From NCBI GenBank assembly GCA_035296085.1, contig DATHBP010000050.1, positions 1 through 32,685 on the forward strand: DNA of 32,685 nt, in the 5' to 3' direction. The stretch comes from DATHBP01 sp035296085 (GTDB lineage: Bacteria > Actinomycetota > Actinomycetes > Propionibacteriales > Nocardioidaceae). Both the position numbers and the translations under genes were made by a program. This document shows, in pieces, positions 1 to 8,565 of the stretch; position 1 is the first letter of the stretch; the number at the start of each line of letters is the position of its first letter. The notes beneath the pieces were generated by a model. It was not told where the DNA came from and did not search any database. It saw only the letters and a list, made by a program, of their open reading frames with translations.

Positions 1-317
1 ATGTCCGTGGGTGGTTGGGTGAACACCACGCCCTTGTCGGTCAGCCGGGCATAGACGCCCTCGGCGTCGTCAACCGCGAACTGAGCGAGTGGGATGCCGT
101 CAGCCATGAGCGCGTCCCGGTACGGTTTCACGGCTGGGTGACTCGACGGCTCCAACAGGAGCTCCGGTCCGTCAGGCGATTCTGGTGAAACGACGGTGAG
201 CCAAGAGTCGCTGCCCAGAGGAATATCTCGGCGTTTGATGAAGCCGAGGATGTCGGTGTAGAAGGCAAGGGCTGCTCGCTGGTCGTCGACGAACAAGCTC
301 GTGAGGTTGATTCTCAT
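1..317 (-). CDS. VOC family (glyoxalase/bleomycin-resistance fold) protein, 3' end outside window
   Basis: The reading frame starts at an ATG (complement of 315-317) and stays open for 105 codons to the window edge, so the C-terminus is missing. The translation begins MRINLTSLFVDDQRAALAFY, followed by a T-D-I-L-G-F segment. This is the usual start of a vicinal-oxygen-chelate domain: a beta strand, then a helix carrying 'A..FY...LGF'. Such proteins bind a metal or a small ligand; the substrate cannot be told from the sequence. The gene is divergent from another VOC gene that begins 30 bases away, so the pair probably share a promoter region. The family call is firm; the function is unknown. 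Confidence 0.8.
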   Translation of the reverse strand, partial: MRINLTSLFVDDQRAALAFYTDILGFIKRRDIPLGSDSWLTVVSPESPDGPELLLEPSSHPAVKPYRDALMADGIPLAQFAVDDAEGVYARLTDKGVVFTQPPTD

Positions 318-346
318 GGGTGCATCCTGTCTCTGGAGGGAGCGCG

Positions 347-1069
347 ATGACTTCTCGACTCGTCGCGCTCGCCTTCGATGCGAACGACCCGCACCGTCTC
401 GCGCGCTTCTGGGCGGGCGTCTTGGGCTGGGAGATGGCCAAGGCCGATGAGGACGGTATTGCGCTCCTGCCGAGCGATGACACCGGGTTCCGGATCGAGT
501 TCTTTCCGACGCAGGACCACAAGTCCGGGCCGAACCAGATGCATTTGCACCTGACGAGCACGTCACTGGCGGACCAACAGCAGACCGTACGAAGGTCGCT
601 CGCCCTGGGCGCCCGGCACATCGACATCGGTCAACTCCCGGACGAAGGTCATGTGGTGCTCGCCGACCCAGAAGACAACGAGTTCTGCGTCATCGAGCCC
701 GGGAACGACTTCCTTGCCGACTGCGGGTTTCTCGGAGAGCTCGCCTGCGACGGTTCGCAGGAGGTCGGCTACTTCTGGAGCAAGGCGCTGGGCTGGCCGT
801 TGGTCTGGGACCAAGACCAGGAGACCGCGATCCGCTCGCCACGCGGCGGTCCGAAGATCAGCTGGGGCGGTCCGCCGCTGATGCGGAAGACCGGCAAGAA
901 CCGGCTGCACTTCGACCTCGCCCCACCGCTCGGCGCTGATCAACGGGCGGAGGTCGACCGTCTCGCCTCTCTCGGGGCGACTCGCATCGACATCGGCCAA
1001 GGCGAGGTCAGCTGGGTAGTGATGGCCGACCCTGATGGCCATGAGTTCTGTGTCCTGACCCCGCGATAA
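347..1069 (+). CDS. Two-domain VOC / glyoxalase-like protein
   Basis: This 240-residue protein contains two tandem glyoxalase-like halves. The first (about residues 1-120) has 'HRLARFWAGVLGWE' and ends in 'VLADPEDNEFCVIEP'. The second (about 125-240) has 'VGYFWSKALGWPLV' and ends in 'VMADPDGHEFCVLTP'. The repeated 'DP..-.EFCV' element is typical of the Glyoxalase_6 type of actinobacterial VOC protein. I chose the ATG at 347 over the in-frame ATG at 320 because GGAGGG (335-340) lies six bases upstream of it, and because homologues begin close to the first beta strand. It is divergent from the partial VOC gene at the window edge. The ligand or reaction is not predictable. Confidence 0.85.
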   Translation: MTSRLVALAFDANDPHRLARFWAGVLGWEMAKADEDGIALLPSDDTGFRIEFFPTQDHKSGPNQMHLHLTSTSLADQQQTVRRSLALGARHIDIGQLPDEGHVVLADPEDNEFCVIEPGNDFLADCGFLGELACDGSQEVGYFWSKALGWPLVWDQDQETAIRSPRGGPKISWGGPPLMRKTGKNRLHFDLAPPLGADQRAEVDRLASLGATRIDIGQGEVSWVVMADPDGHEFCVLTPR

Positions 1070-1132
1070 CAGCGACGAGATCCGACAGGGTCTCCTCCCC
1101 TGATGGGAGAAGCCAGTGAGCGTACGCGGCGG

Positions 1133-1582
1133 TCAGGAGATCGCAGCCCTCATCAGCTCGACGACCTTCTTCTTCACCGTTGGGCTCCACCCCTTGACCG
1201 CGTATGACACCGGCCACAGGTCGCCGTCATCGAGGTTAGCCGTGTCATTGAAGCCAAGGGTCGAGTATCTGGAGCCGAACTTGCCAGCGTCCTGGAAGTA
1301 GACGACGACCTTACCGTCGGCGTTTGCGTACGCGGGCATCCCGTACCACGTCTTGGGCGACAAGTCGGGCGCCGTCTCGGTCACCGTGACGTGCACCCGC
1401 TCCGCGAGGGCACGATCCTCCGGCGCCATCTTTGCGATGCTGTCCAACACCGCCTGCAGCCCGTCGGCCTTCTTGGCGCCTTTCTTGCCTTCGGCGCGGA
1501 GCTCGGCGGCACGCGCTTTCATCGCGGCACGCTCGTCGGCGCTGAAGCCGTCGGACTGTGTCTTGGCGCTTTTCGCGGCCAT
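1133..1582 (-). CDS. DUF1801-like / YdhG-type small protein
   Basis: A 149-residue protein with a Lys/Ala-rich charged N-terminus (about residues 1-40), followed by a compact domain with 'SPKTWYGMPAYANADGKVVVYFQDAGKF' features (Trp-Tyr-Gly-Met-Pro, then a hydrophobic strand). This resembles the DUF1801/YdhG superfamily ('iron chaperone'-like proteins), whose biochemical role is poorly defined. The helical N-terminus may bind nucleic acid or simply be a charged extension. It stands alone on the minus strand between a VOC gene and the gene for a secreted protein. The ATG at 1582 is preceded on the coding strand by AAAGGC about seven bases away. The fold assignment rests on a remembered resemblance. 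Confidence 0.65.
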   Translation of the reverse strand: MAAKSAKTQSDGFSADERAAMKARAAELRAEGKKGAKKADGLQAVLDSIAKMAPEDRALAERVHVTVTETAPDLSPKTWYGMPAYANADGKVVVYFQDAGKFGSRYSTLGFNDTANLDDGDLWPVSYAVKGWSPTVKKKVVELMRAAIS

Positions 1583-1727
1583 GTGGGCTGCCTTTCCGGT
1601 GCTCCAGGCTCGGCGGTCTACCGAGCATCTGATGCAAGGCTAGAGACGGCGGCCCCCTTGGTGCTTCTCGAATTCTGACCGGATGCAGACCTGCCTCGAC
1701 AAGTTCACGGCAACCCCAGACCAGGTA

Positions 1728-2825
<1,098 letters not shown>

Positions 2826-3282
2826 GGCCCTAACCTCCTGAGAAGGGTTAGCTCAGTGCGAAGTAGGCACCGATGGGCTCGTGGAGATGCTAACCGCCGA
2901 GGTCACTGTTAGGAAGGTGTTATCCCGGCGATCTTCAAACGACCGAAGGAAGTAATAGCAAACCAGATATTTCCTATTTAAATCCGACTCGTTGTATGAG
3001 TCCGATATCTCACCTTCACTGAACGTAAACCATACGCGCGCGGCGACGGTAACGCTCAGTGCGCCGCAAATCAAGCCCAAGAAGTGCTGCTAAACCGCGA
3101 GCTGTTGGCCTGGCATGACTTCGGAGAGGCATCAGCTCTACCGTTGATGCCCTTCGTACGCAGCATGTGTCTACTCGGTGTAGCGAGATCCGCATCCTGG
3201 CGTTGATAGCTCGAGTCCTCTCGAGTGCCGCCCAGGCAACCACCGAGTTGTTGCCGAGTCGGCGACCGATTAGCTGGACCGG
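2826..3282. other. 457-bp gene-free stretch with an AT-rich island
   Basis: I see no convincing gene between the secreted-protein start and the WYL regulator stop. Positions about 2900-3030 are strikingly AT-rich for this window. They contain the 8-bp palindrome ATTTAAAT (2976-2983), a 5-bp inverted repeat with a 7-nt loop (gactc 2986-2990 / gagtc 2998-3002) and GATATC (3004-3009). This is most likely the promoter region of the secreted protein. Short open frames here have no protein-like composition. Confidence 0.6.
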
Positions 3283-4245
3283 TCAGCGTCGGTCCGCGAC
3301 TGCGGCGGCGAAACGCGCAGCGAGCGCCGCCACCGCCGCCCGAAGCTCTTCTCCACCCTCCACCCGGAACGCGACCGGCACCCGCGGCAACCACTCCTGC
3401 GCATACATCGCCGGATTGCTCGTGCTGCCGATCAGCACGCACCCTTCTCCGGCTGCTTCGAGCCGCCCCATAGGCGGCCGGATCCACGGCGCCACCTCAG
3501 CCAGTGGAGCGTCAAACACGAGGCGGGTCGGAAACTCCCATCCCGAGCCCAGGTTCGCCTCCAGTGCTGCCACCGGGTCGAGCTCGACGGGTGGTTCGAA
3601 GTCGTACGCGGTCTGCTGGACCGTGCGAATGCGGTCAAGCCGGTAGGTGCGCACCGCATCCGCGCGATGGGAGTGACATAGGAGATACCAACGCCCGTAG
3701 CGGACGACCACCGCCCAGGGGTCAACTTCGGCCTCCCATTCATGACCGGATGCGTTGCGATAGGTAACCAGCACCCGACGCCGAGCCGCGACCGCAGCCA
3801 CCAACGCGCTGGCAACAGCAGGATCCGCGCGCGAGGAGGAACGGTCAGGCGCGGCAGACGCGTACTTCCGCAGCGCCGCGGCCTGCCGGCCCACCCGCTC
3901 CGGCAGCGCCCGTATCACCTTGCTCAGCGCGGCCCCGACGAGGTCGTCGCCATCGACCGCCGCCGGCTGGCCATCGAGCACAGCCATCACGAGGCCGAGT
4001 GCCTCGACTTCGGTGAAGACGACAGGAGGGAGCCTTGCTCCCCGCCCGAGCCGGTATCCCCCATAGGGCCCGCGGGTCGACTCCACGGGGATGCCCGATT
4101 CGCGGAGGATCCCGACGTAGCGGCGCGCGGCCCGCTCAGTAACGCCCAATGTGGCTGCGAGCTCATCGGCTGTGGCGCCGGGTCGGTTTTGCAGGATCTC
4201 GAGGGTACGCAGCGCCCGTGCGGTGGGGCTGAGCTGGGTCGGCAC
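3283..4245 (-). CDS. YafY-type HTH/WYL-domain transcriptional regulator
   Basis: A 320-residue regulator. Residues about 8-62 are a winged helix of HTH_11 type ('TADELAATLGVTERAARRYVGIL', with a G-P-Y-G-G-Y-R-L wing). Residues about 150-225 form a WYL domain (the 'VEADPWAVV.R.GRWYLLCHSH' pattern and an 'R-T-Y-R-L-D-R-I' element). The rest is the WCX C-terminal extension. WYL domains sense ligands, often nucleic acid, and many WYL regulators respond to DNA damage (for example PafBC in mycobacteria). The start is a GTG six bases downstream of TAGTCT, consistent with a leaderless transcript. The gene is divergent from the hydrolase-dinB2 pair, so it is the obvious candidate to regulate them. The effector is unknown. 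Confidence 0.88.
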   Translation of the reverse strand: MPTQLSPTARALRTLEILQNRPGATADELAATLGVTERAARRYVGILRESGIPVESTRGPYGGYRLGRGARLPPVVFTEVEALGLVMAVLDGQPAAVDGDDLVGAALSKVIRALPERVGRQAAALRKYASAAPDRSSSRADPAVASALVAAVAARRRVLVTYRNASGHEWEAEVDPWAVVVRYGRWYLLCHSHRADAVRTYRLDRIRTVQQTAYDFEPPVELDPVAALEANLGSGWEFPTRLVFDAPLAEVAPWIRPPMGRLEAAGEGCVLIGSTSNPAMYAQEWLPRVPVAFRVEGGEELRAAVAALAARFAAAVADRR

Positions 4246-4251
4246 GCGAGC

Positions 4252-4257
4252 AGACTA
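4252..4257 (-). promoter_or_regulatory. -10 element of the WYL regulator (leaderless type)
   Basis: TAGTCT on the minus strand lies exactly six bases before the GTG start, the same geometry as at many other genes in this window. No Shine-Dalgarno sequence is present. Confidence 0.55.
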
Positions 4258-4258
4258 G

Positions 4259-4271
4259 GTGGTCACACCAC
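4259..4271. promoter_or_regulatory. Small palindrome in the divergent WYL/hydrolase promoter region
   Basis: GTGGT-cac-ACCAC is a perfect 5-bp inverted repeat with a 3-bp centre. It lies directly upstream of the regulator's -10 element, in the shared region between two divergent genes. It is a candidate operator for the WYL protein. Confidence 0.35.
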
Positions 4272-4304
4272 ACAAACCGGAAGCGGATCGTCCGGAACCG
4301 GTCC

Positions 4305-4310
4305 TAGCCT
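4305..4310 (+). promoter_or_regulatory. Possible -10 element for the hydrolase-dinB2 unit
   Basis: TAGCCT lies about 55 bases before the hydrolase ATG, which has its own Shine-Dalgarno site. This would give a leader of roughly 48 nt. No clear -35 element is seen. Confidence 0.35.
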
Positions 4311-4364
4311 GTGCCCGTGTACGCAGAACGTGAACCTGACCGCACTGGAGAAAGGGAGCTGAAC

Positions 4365-5048
4365 ATGGACATCCTGCTCATCGCCGGCCTGTGGCTCGAC
4401 GGTTCCGCCTGGGACGATGTCGCCCCCGAGCTCGCGGCACTCGGCCACCGGCCAGTGCCGCTCACCCTCCCTGGTCAAGGTGACGGAGCTGCGTCCGCCA
4501 CCCTCGACGACCAGGTTGCCGCGGTCCTCACCGCCGTCGACTCGGCGCCCGACAAAGCCATGCTGGTTGGGCATTCCGCTGCTTCGACGCTGGCTTGGCT
4601 CGCCGCCGATGCGCGACCGGAGAAGGTGGCCAAGGTCGCCCTCATCGGCGGCTGGCCGTCCGCCGACGGGGAGGAGTACGCCGCCTTCTTCGAGACGAAG
4701 GACGGGGTCATGCCTTTCCCCGGCTGGGGCCCGTTCGAGGGACCGGACTCGGCTGACCTCGACGAGGAGGCCCAACGCAGCATCGCCTCTGCCGCGATCC
4801 CGGTCCCCGAAGCGGTGGCGAAGGGCGTCGTGCACCTCGCCGACGAGCGGCGCTATGACATCCCGGTCGTGCTGGTGTGCCCCGAGTTCACCCCGGCCGA
4901 CGCGCAGGAGTGGATCGACGCCGGCAACCTGCCCGAGCTCGCGAAGGCCAAGCACCTCGAACTGGTCGACATCGACTCGGGCCACTGGCCGATGTTCAGC
5001 AAGCCGGCCGAGCTCGCCCAGTTGCTCGCCGCGGTTGCCGACGGCTGA
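4365..5048 (+). CDS. Alpha/beta hydrolase
   Basis: A 227-residue alpha/beta hydrolase of the small esterase type. The N-terminal strand 'DILLIAGLWLDGSAW' carries the oxyanion-hole region. The nucleophile elbow is G-H-S-A-A (about residue 70), and the catalytic histidine is in 'DSGHWPMFSKPAEL' near the C-terminus. The acid is probably the Asp or Glu in the strand 'IPVVLVCPEF'. I chose the ATG at 4365 because AAGGGAG (4352-4358) lies six bases upstream and homologues start at this strand; the in-frame GTG codons at 4311 and 4317 are alternatives. It is 32 bases upstream of dinB2 on the same strand and divergent from the WYL regulator. The substrate is unknown. Confidence 0.85.
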   Translation: MDILLIAGLWLDGSAWDDVAPELAALGHRPVPLTLPGQGDGAASATLDDQVAAVLTAVDSAPDKAMLVGHSAASTLAWLAADARPEKVAKVALIGGWPSADGEEYAAFFETKDGVMPFPGWGPFEGPDSADLDEEAQRSIASAAIPVPEAVAKGVVHLADERRYDIPVVLVCPEFTPADAQEWIDAGNLPELAKAKHLELVDIDSGHWPMFSKPAELAQLLAAVADG

Positions 5049-5080
5049 CCTGGCGCCGCGTATGCCGCAAGGATGGCGCC

Positions 5081-6157
5081 ATGACGGGCTGGGTCCTCCA
5101 CATCGACATGGACCAGTTCCTCGCGGCGGTGGAAGTCCTGCGTCGTCCGGAGCTCGCGGGACTGCCGGTGGTCGTCGGTGGACGCGGTGACCCGACCGAG
5201 CGTGCTGTCGTCTCGACGGCGTCGTACGAAGCGCGCAAATTCGGCGTCCGGTCCGGGATGCCACTGAAGACGGCCGCGCGTCGATGCCCGGACGCGGTGT
5301 TCCTACCGGTCGACTTCCCCGTCTATGAAGAGGCTTCGGCGCAGGTCATGGACACGCTACGGGCCTTCCCGGGAACCGTCGTGGAGCTGCTGGGCTGGGA
5401 TGAGGCATTCGTCGGCGTCGAAAGCGACGATCCCGAGCCCACGGCACGCGCGCTGCGGGCCGCGGTGCTCGACGCGACCAGACTGCATTGCTCGATCGGG
5501 ATCGGCGACACCAAGGTCCGCGCGAAGATCGCGACCGAGTTCGGCAAGCCCCGCGGGATCTTCCGGTTGACGAAGGACAACTGGATGGAGGTGATGGGTC
5601 ACCGCCGCACGACCGAGCTGTGGGGTGTCGGAAATCGCATCGCCGGGCGGCTCGCGGGCCTGGGGATCACTACGGTGCGCGAACTTGCCGAGGCACCCGA
5701 TGAGCCGCTCATCGCAGAGTTCGGTCCCAACACGGGGCCGCACATCGGGCGGCTGGGCCGCGGCGCCGGCAGTGCCGTTGTGGACGACACCCCTTGGGTC
5801 GCCCGCGCCCACGGTCACGAGACGACGTACCAGCGCAACCTGACCACGGCCGAGGAGATCACCAGCGCAGTGCGCACGCTGGCCGACCACGTCGCCGCAG
5901 ACCTCCGGGCAGAAGACCGCGCCTGTGCGCGTGTCCACCTCAAGGTGCGGTTCGCACCCTTCTTCACCGTGACGAGGGTGCGCAAGCTGCCCGAGCCGAC
6001 GTACGAGTCAGCGGCCATCGCGCAGGTCGGGCTGGAGTTGTTGCGCAAGCTGGACGATGACCGGCCGATCCGCCTACTGGGCATCCGAGCGGAGATGGTG
6101 CCACCTCCGGGTGGCTACGAGCCTCCCCGCACCCACGGCCGGCGGGGCGCACCCTAG
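5081..6157 (+). CDS. dinB2: DinB2-like Y-family DNA polymerase (Pol IV type)
   Basis: A 358-residue Y-family translesion polymerase. The palm carries D9 ('LHIDMDQFL') and D107-E108 ('GWDEAF'), the metal-binding carboxylates. A helix-hairpin-helix follows ('WGVGNRIAGRLAGLGI', about residues 188-203), then the little-finger domain to about 350. The position after F13 is L14. Standard DinB proteins have an aromatic steric gate there that excludes ribonucleotides, whereas leucine is the reported feature of M. smegmatis DinB2, which readily inserts ribonucleotides. The C-terminus ends in a short basic tail without a QLxLF-like clamp-binding motif. The ATG at 5081 follows AAGGA by seven bases; the longer open frame overlapping the hydrolase has shadow composition. 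It is probably co-transcribed with the hydrolase. Confidence 0.9.
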   Translation: MTGWVLHIDMDQFLAAVEVLRRPELAGLPVVVGGRGDPTERAVVSTASYEARKFGVRSGMPLKTAARRCPDAVFLPVDFPVYEEASAQVMDTLRAFPGTVVELLGWDEAFVGVESDDPEPTARALRAAVLDATRLHCSIGIGDTKVRAKIATEFGKPRGIFRLTKDNWMEVMGHRRTTELWGVGNRIAGRLAGLGITTVRELAEAPDEPLIAEFGPNTGPHIGRLGRGAGSAVVDDTPWVARAHGHETTYQRNLTTAEEITSAVRTLADHVAADLRAEDRACARVHLKVRFAPFFTVTRVRKLPEPTYESAAIAQVGLELLRKLDDDRPIRLLGIRAEMVPPPGGYEPPRTHGRRGAP

Positions 6158-6187
6158 AGCGCACCACTTCCCAAGAAGGGCTCGACG

Positions 6188-6754
6188 ATGTCGTACACGA
6201 CCCGACCCCTGGACGCTTCCACCTGGGACGCGTTCGCAGACCTGGTCGAGCGCAACAACGGGATCTTTGGCGGGTGCTGGTGCATCGGCTACCACCCGGA
6301 GTGCGGCCAGAAGGGGATCAGCTACCGAACGGTGAAGGAGGACCGGGTGCGGACCGATGGTGCGCACGCCGCGCTCGTCCTGGACGATGACGGCGCGGCA
6401 CAGGGCTGGTGCCAGTACGGCAGCCCCGATGAGCTCCCGAACATCAAGCACAAGCGCATGTACGACAAGGACGCACCGCCTCGTCCGGACTGGCGGATCA
6501 CCTGCGTCTTCGTGGACAAGAGACATCGCGGCCAGGGCATCGCACGGGTGGCCTTGGAGGGTGCGCTCGACCAGATCGCCGAGGCCGGCGGCGGTCTCGT
6601 GGAGGCCATCCCCGAGGCGACCACCGGACGTGAGGCGCCCGGCCGATTCTTGTTCAGCGCGACCGTCGAGCTTTTCGAACAGTACGGATTCACCCGCGGT
6701 CGCCAGGTCGGCAAGCACGCATGGATCGTGAGCAAGGTGCTCGACCCGGTCTGA
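6188..6754 (+). CDS. GNAT family N-acetyltransferase
   Basis: A 188-residue acyl-CoA-dependent N-acetyltransferase. The acetyl-CoA pyrophosphate-binding motif is seen as 'CVFVDKRHRGQGIA' (R-G-Q-G-I-A, about residues 110-123), followed by a long helix. A C-terminal 'ELFEQYGFTRG' element is the usual end of the GNAT fold. The N-terminal half has a Cys/Trp-rich patch ('GGCWCIGYHPECGQKG') seen in a subgroup of uncharacterised actinobacterial GNATs. The ATG follows GAAGGG by seven bases. It is 30 bases after dinB2 on the same strand, so they may be co-transcribed. The acceptor substrate is unknown. Confidence 0.87.
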   Translation: MSYTTRPLDASTWDAFADLVERNNGIFGGCWCIGYHPECGQKGISYRTVKEDRVRTDGAHAALVLDDDGAAQGWCQYGSPDELPNIKHKRMYDKDAPPRPDWRITCVFVDKRHRGQGIARVALEGALDQIAEAGGGLVEAIPEATTGREAPGRFLFSATVELFEQYGFTRGRQVGKHAWIVSKVLDPV

Positions 6755-6793
6755 ACGCCGCGCCCGCCGACGCGGAGCGTCCGCAAGCAGGGC

Positions 6794-6799
6794 TACGGT
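6794..6799 (+). promoter_or_regulatory. -10 element of the DUF664 gene (leaderless type)
   Basis: TACGGT lies six bases before the ATG at 6806. No Shine-Dalgarno sequence lies between them. Confidence 0.5.
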
Positions 6800-6805
6800 G
6801 CCGCC

Positions 6806-7363
6806 ATGACCGACACCGAGCACCCGTGGGAACCGCCACTCGCCGGCACCGAGGCCGAGCACCTCATCGGTGCGCTAGACCGCTTGCGGACGACGTTTCG
6901 CTGGAAGGCAGACGGCCTCGACGCGGCCGGGCTGCAGGCGCGCATCGGCGCTTCCTCGCTGACCTTGGGGGGCCTGCTCAAGCATCTCGCTGCGGCAGAG
7001 GATTACATGTTCACCACGAAGTTGAGCGGGGAGGCCATCGGAGAGCCGTGGGCGGGCTTTGGGTGGGATGGGTCCGACGACTGGGACTTTACCTCCGCCG
7101 CCGACGACACTCCCGATCAGCTGTATGCCCTGTGGGAGGGTGCGGTGGAACGGTCCCGCTCAAGGCTCGATGCGGCCTTGGCCGACGGCGGCTTGGACCA
7201 GCTCGTTCATGCATCCGCCCCCGATGGTCGACATGCCAGCTTGCGCCGGCTGCTTTGCGACTTGATCGAGGAGTACGGCCGGCATACCGGGCACGCTGAC
7301 CTCCTCCGGGAGGCCGTGGACGGCCTGGTCGGCGAGGACCCTCCGGCCGGATGGCACGCCTGA
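6806..7363 (+). CDS. DinB/DUF664 family protein
   Basis: A 185-residue four-helix DinB-superfamily protein of the DUF664 type. It shows the characteristic metal-site histidines: one in 'LLKHLAAAEDYMF' (about residue 55) and two in 'EEYGRHTGHADLLREAVDG' (about residues 155-173). DUF664 and related families in actinobacteria are thought to be mycothiol-dependent transferases or detoxification enzymes. They are unrelated to the polymerase also called DinB. The ATG lies directly behind a -10-like hexamer. The gene is convergent with a second DUF664 gene 37 bases away. The reaction is unknown. Confidence 0.85.
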   Translation: MTDTEHPWEPPLAGTEAEHLIGALDRLRTTFRWKADGLDAAGLQARIGASSLTLGGLLKHLAAAEDYMFTTKLSGEAIGEPWAGFGWDGSDDWDFTSAADDTPDQLYALWEGAVERSRSRLDAALADGGLDQLVHASAPDGRHASLRRLLCDLIEEYGRHTGHADLLREAVDGLVGEDPPAGWHA

Positions 7364-7400
7364 GCGAGCCGATCACGCCGGCACTTCCCGCCGAGCCCGC

Positions 7401-7940
7401 TCACTGCCCGGTTCGGCCGTCGATACACTCGCGCAGCAGGTCGGCGTGGCCGGCGTGGCGGGCGTACTCCTCGATAACGTGCACGAGAACGTCACGCACG
7501 CTCACGCTGCCATCGTGGAACGACACGTCCTGCCCGAGGCAGTCTTCGTCGAGCGCGTCGAGCCACTCGTCGGCGGCGGCAATCTCCGCTTTCCACGTGG
7601 CAAACGCCTCCTCGACGACAGCGGGGTCAGCGACCGCGCCGTTGAAGTCGGCGTCCCCGTCGTCGTCGCGCTTGAATAGGCGCGGCTGGTCGCGCCTCTC
7701 CTGCAGCACTCGCTGGAACCAGTGGTTCTCCATCTGGGCAAGGTGCCGGATCAGCCCCAGCAGGCTCAGGGTGCTCGGCGGAACGGCGCGGCGCGCGAGC
7801 TGCTCCGCGTCCAGACCGCTGCACTTCAGCTCCAGCGTCAGCCGGTAGTTGCTCAGGTACTCCCGCAGTGTTGCCTTCTCACCGACCGGGTTGCCGTAGG
7901 TGCGGGGATCCTCGGCTGGGTCCACCCACATGTCGCTCAT
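7401..7940 (-). CDS. DinB/DUF664 family protein (second copy)
   Basis: A 179-residue DUF664 protein, paralogous in fold to the convergent neighbour. Histidines occur in 'LLGLIRHLAQMENHWF' and in 'EEYARHAGHADLLRECIDG', the same C-terminal signature as the neighbour. I chose the ATG at 7940 because GGAAGG lies ten bases upstream; an in-frame TTG at 7949 would sit directly on the Shine-Dalgarno site. Overall similarity to the neighbour outside the motifs is low by eye, so this is not a recent duplication. It probably depends on mycothiol or another thiol; the substrate is unknown. Confidence 0.85.
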   Translation of the reverse strand: MSDMWVDPAEDPRTYGNPVGEKATLREYLSNYRLTLELKCSGLDAEQLARRAVPPSTLSLLGLIRHLAQMENHWFQRVLQERRDQPRLFKRDDDGDADFNGAVADPAVVEEAFATWKAEIAAADEWLDALDEDCLGQDVSFHDGSVSVRDVLVHVIEEYARHAGHADLLRECIDGRTGQ

Positions 7941-7991
7941 GCCGGCCAACCCTTCCGCCTACCTCGAAGCAGGCGCAACCTGGGTTGACGT

Positions 7992-8477
7992 TCAGCCGAC
8001 GAAGATGCAGAACGGGTGACCCGCGAGGTCGGCGAACACGTACAGCGGCTCGTCTTCGTCCTCGGACCGATCGAAGAGCATCCTGGCCCCGAGCTCGATG
8101 GCCCGATCCCGCTGCCGTGCCAGGGTCTCCACGTCGGGCACGCTCATGTCGAGGTGGAGCATCTGCTGCTGACGGCCCGGCGCGGGAGGCTCATGAGCAC
8201 TCCAGGTGGGCGGTGTGTAGTCATCCGCCCGCTGGAACGCTATCCCCCGGCCGCTCGACGCGTCGCCGGCCTCCGGCCGCAGCACGAGCCAGTCGTCACC
8301 AAGGGGGTCCGGCTCGCCCACCGGTGGCTGCTCGTCACCGGGGCGGTAGGCGTACCCGAGCAGCTCGCGGTAGAACTCGGCGAGCTTTCTGGGGTGCGCA
8401 CAGTCGAGGACGACCTGGCGAACGAAGGGCCGAGAGCCACTGTCCCCGGCTGAGCTCTTCTGCGGCTGCATCGTCAT
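7992..8477 (-). CDS. VOC family protein
   Basis: A 161-residue single-chain VOC protein. It opens the fold with 'VVLDCAHPRKLAEFYRELLGY' and closes it with 'LYVFADLAGHPFCIFVG', the usual end of a glyoxalase-like domain. An internal 'QMLHLDMSVPD' strand carries a possible metal-ligand histidine. I chose the ATG at 8477 because TACCGT/TACGGT on the coding strand lies exactly six bases upstream; the longer open frame to 8522 starts in composition-poor sequence. It lies just downstream of the his operon end, in the same orientation, with 88 bases between. It is likely independent of histidine synthesis. Confidence 0.8.
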   Translation of the reverse strand: MTMQPQKSSAGDSGSRPFVRQVVLDCAHPRKLAEFYRELLGYAYRPGDEQPPVGEPDPLGDDWLVLRPEAGDASSGRGIAFQRADDYTPPTWSAHEPPAPGRQQQMLHLDMSVPDVETLARQRDRAIELGARMLFDRSEDEDEPLYVFADLAGHPFCIFVG

Positions 8478-8483
8478 GCCAGG

Positions 8484-8489
8484 ACCGTA
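8484..8489 (-). promoter_or_regulatory. -10 element of the VOC gene (leaderless type)
   Basis: TACGGT on the minus strand lies six bases before the ATG. This decides the start among several in-frame candidates. Confidence 0.5.
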
Positions 8490-8565
8490 CGCCAGCGGGC
8501 GCGTGACGGCGTCGACTCTCATGCCGGCGTGCGATCGACTGTTTAGCTAGCGGCGTACGAGCGAC

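Noticed and set aside
3016..3243. Short open frames in the 2.8-3.3 kb gap
   Set aside because: No ribosome site, unusual composition, no recognisable domain; they lie in an AT-rich or mixed non-coding stretch.
7941..7949. TTG start for the minus-strand DUF664 gene
   Set aside because: The TTG sits directly on the GGAAGG site; the ATG nine bases downstream has proper spacing.
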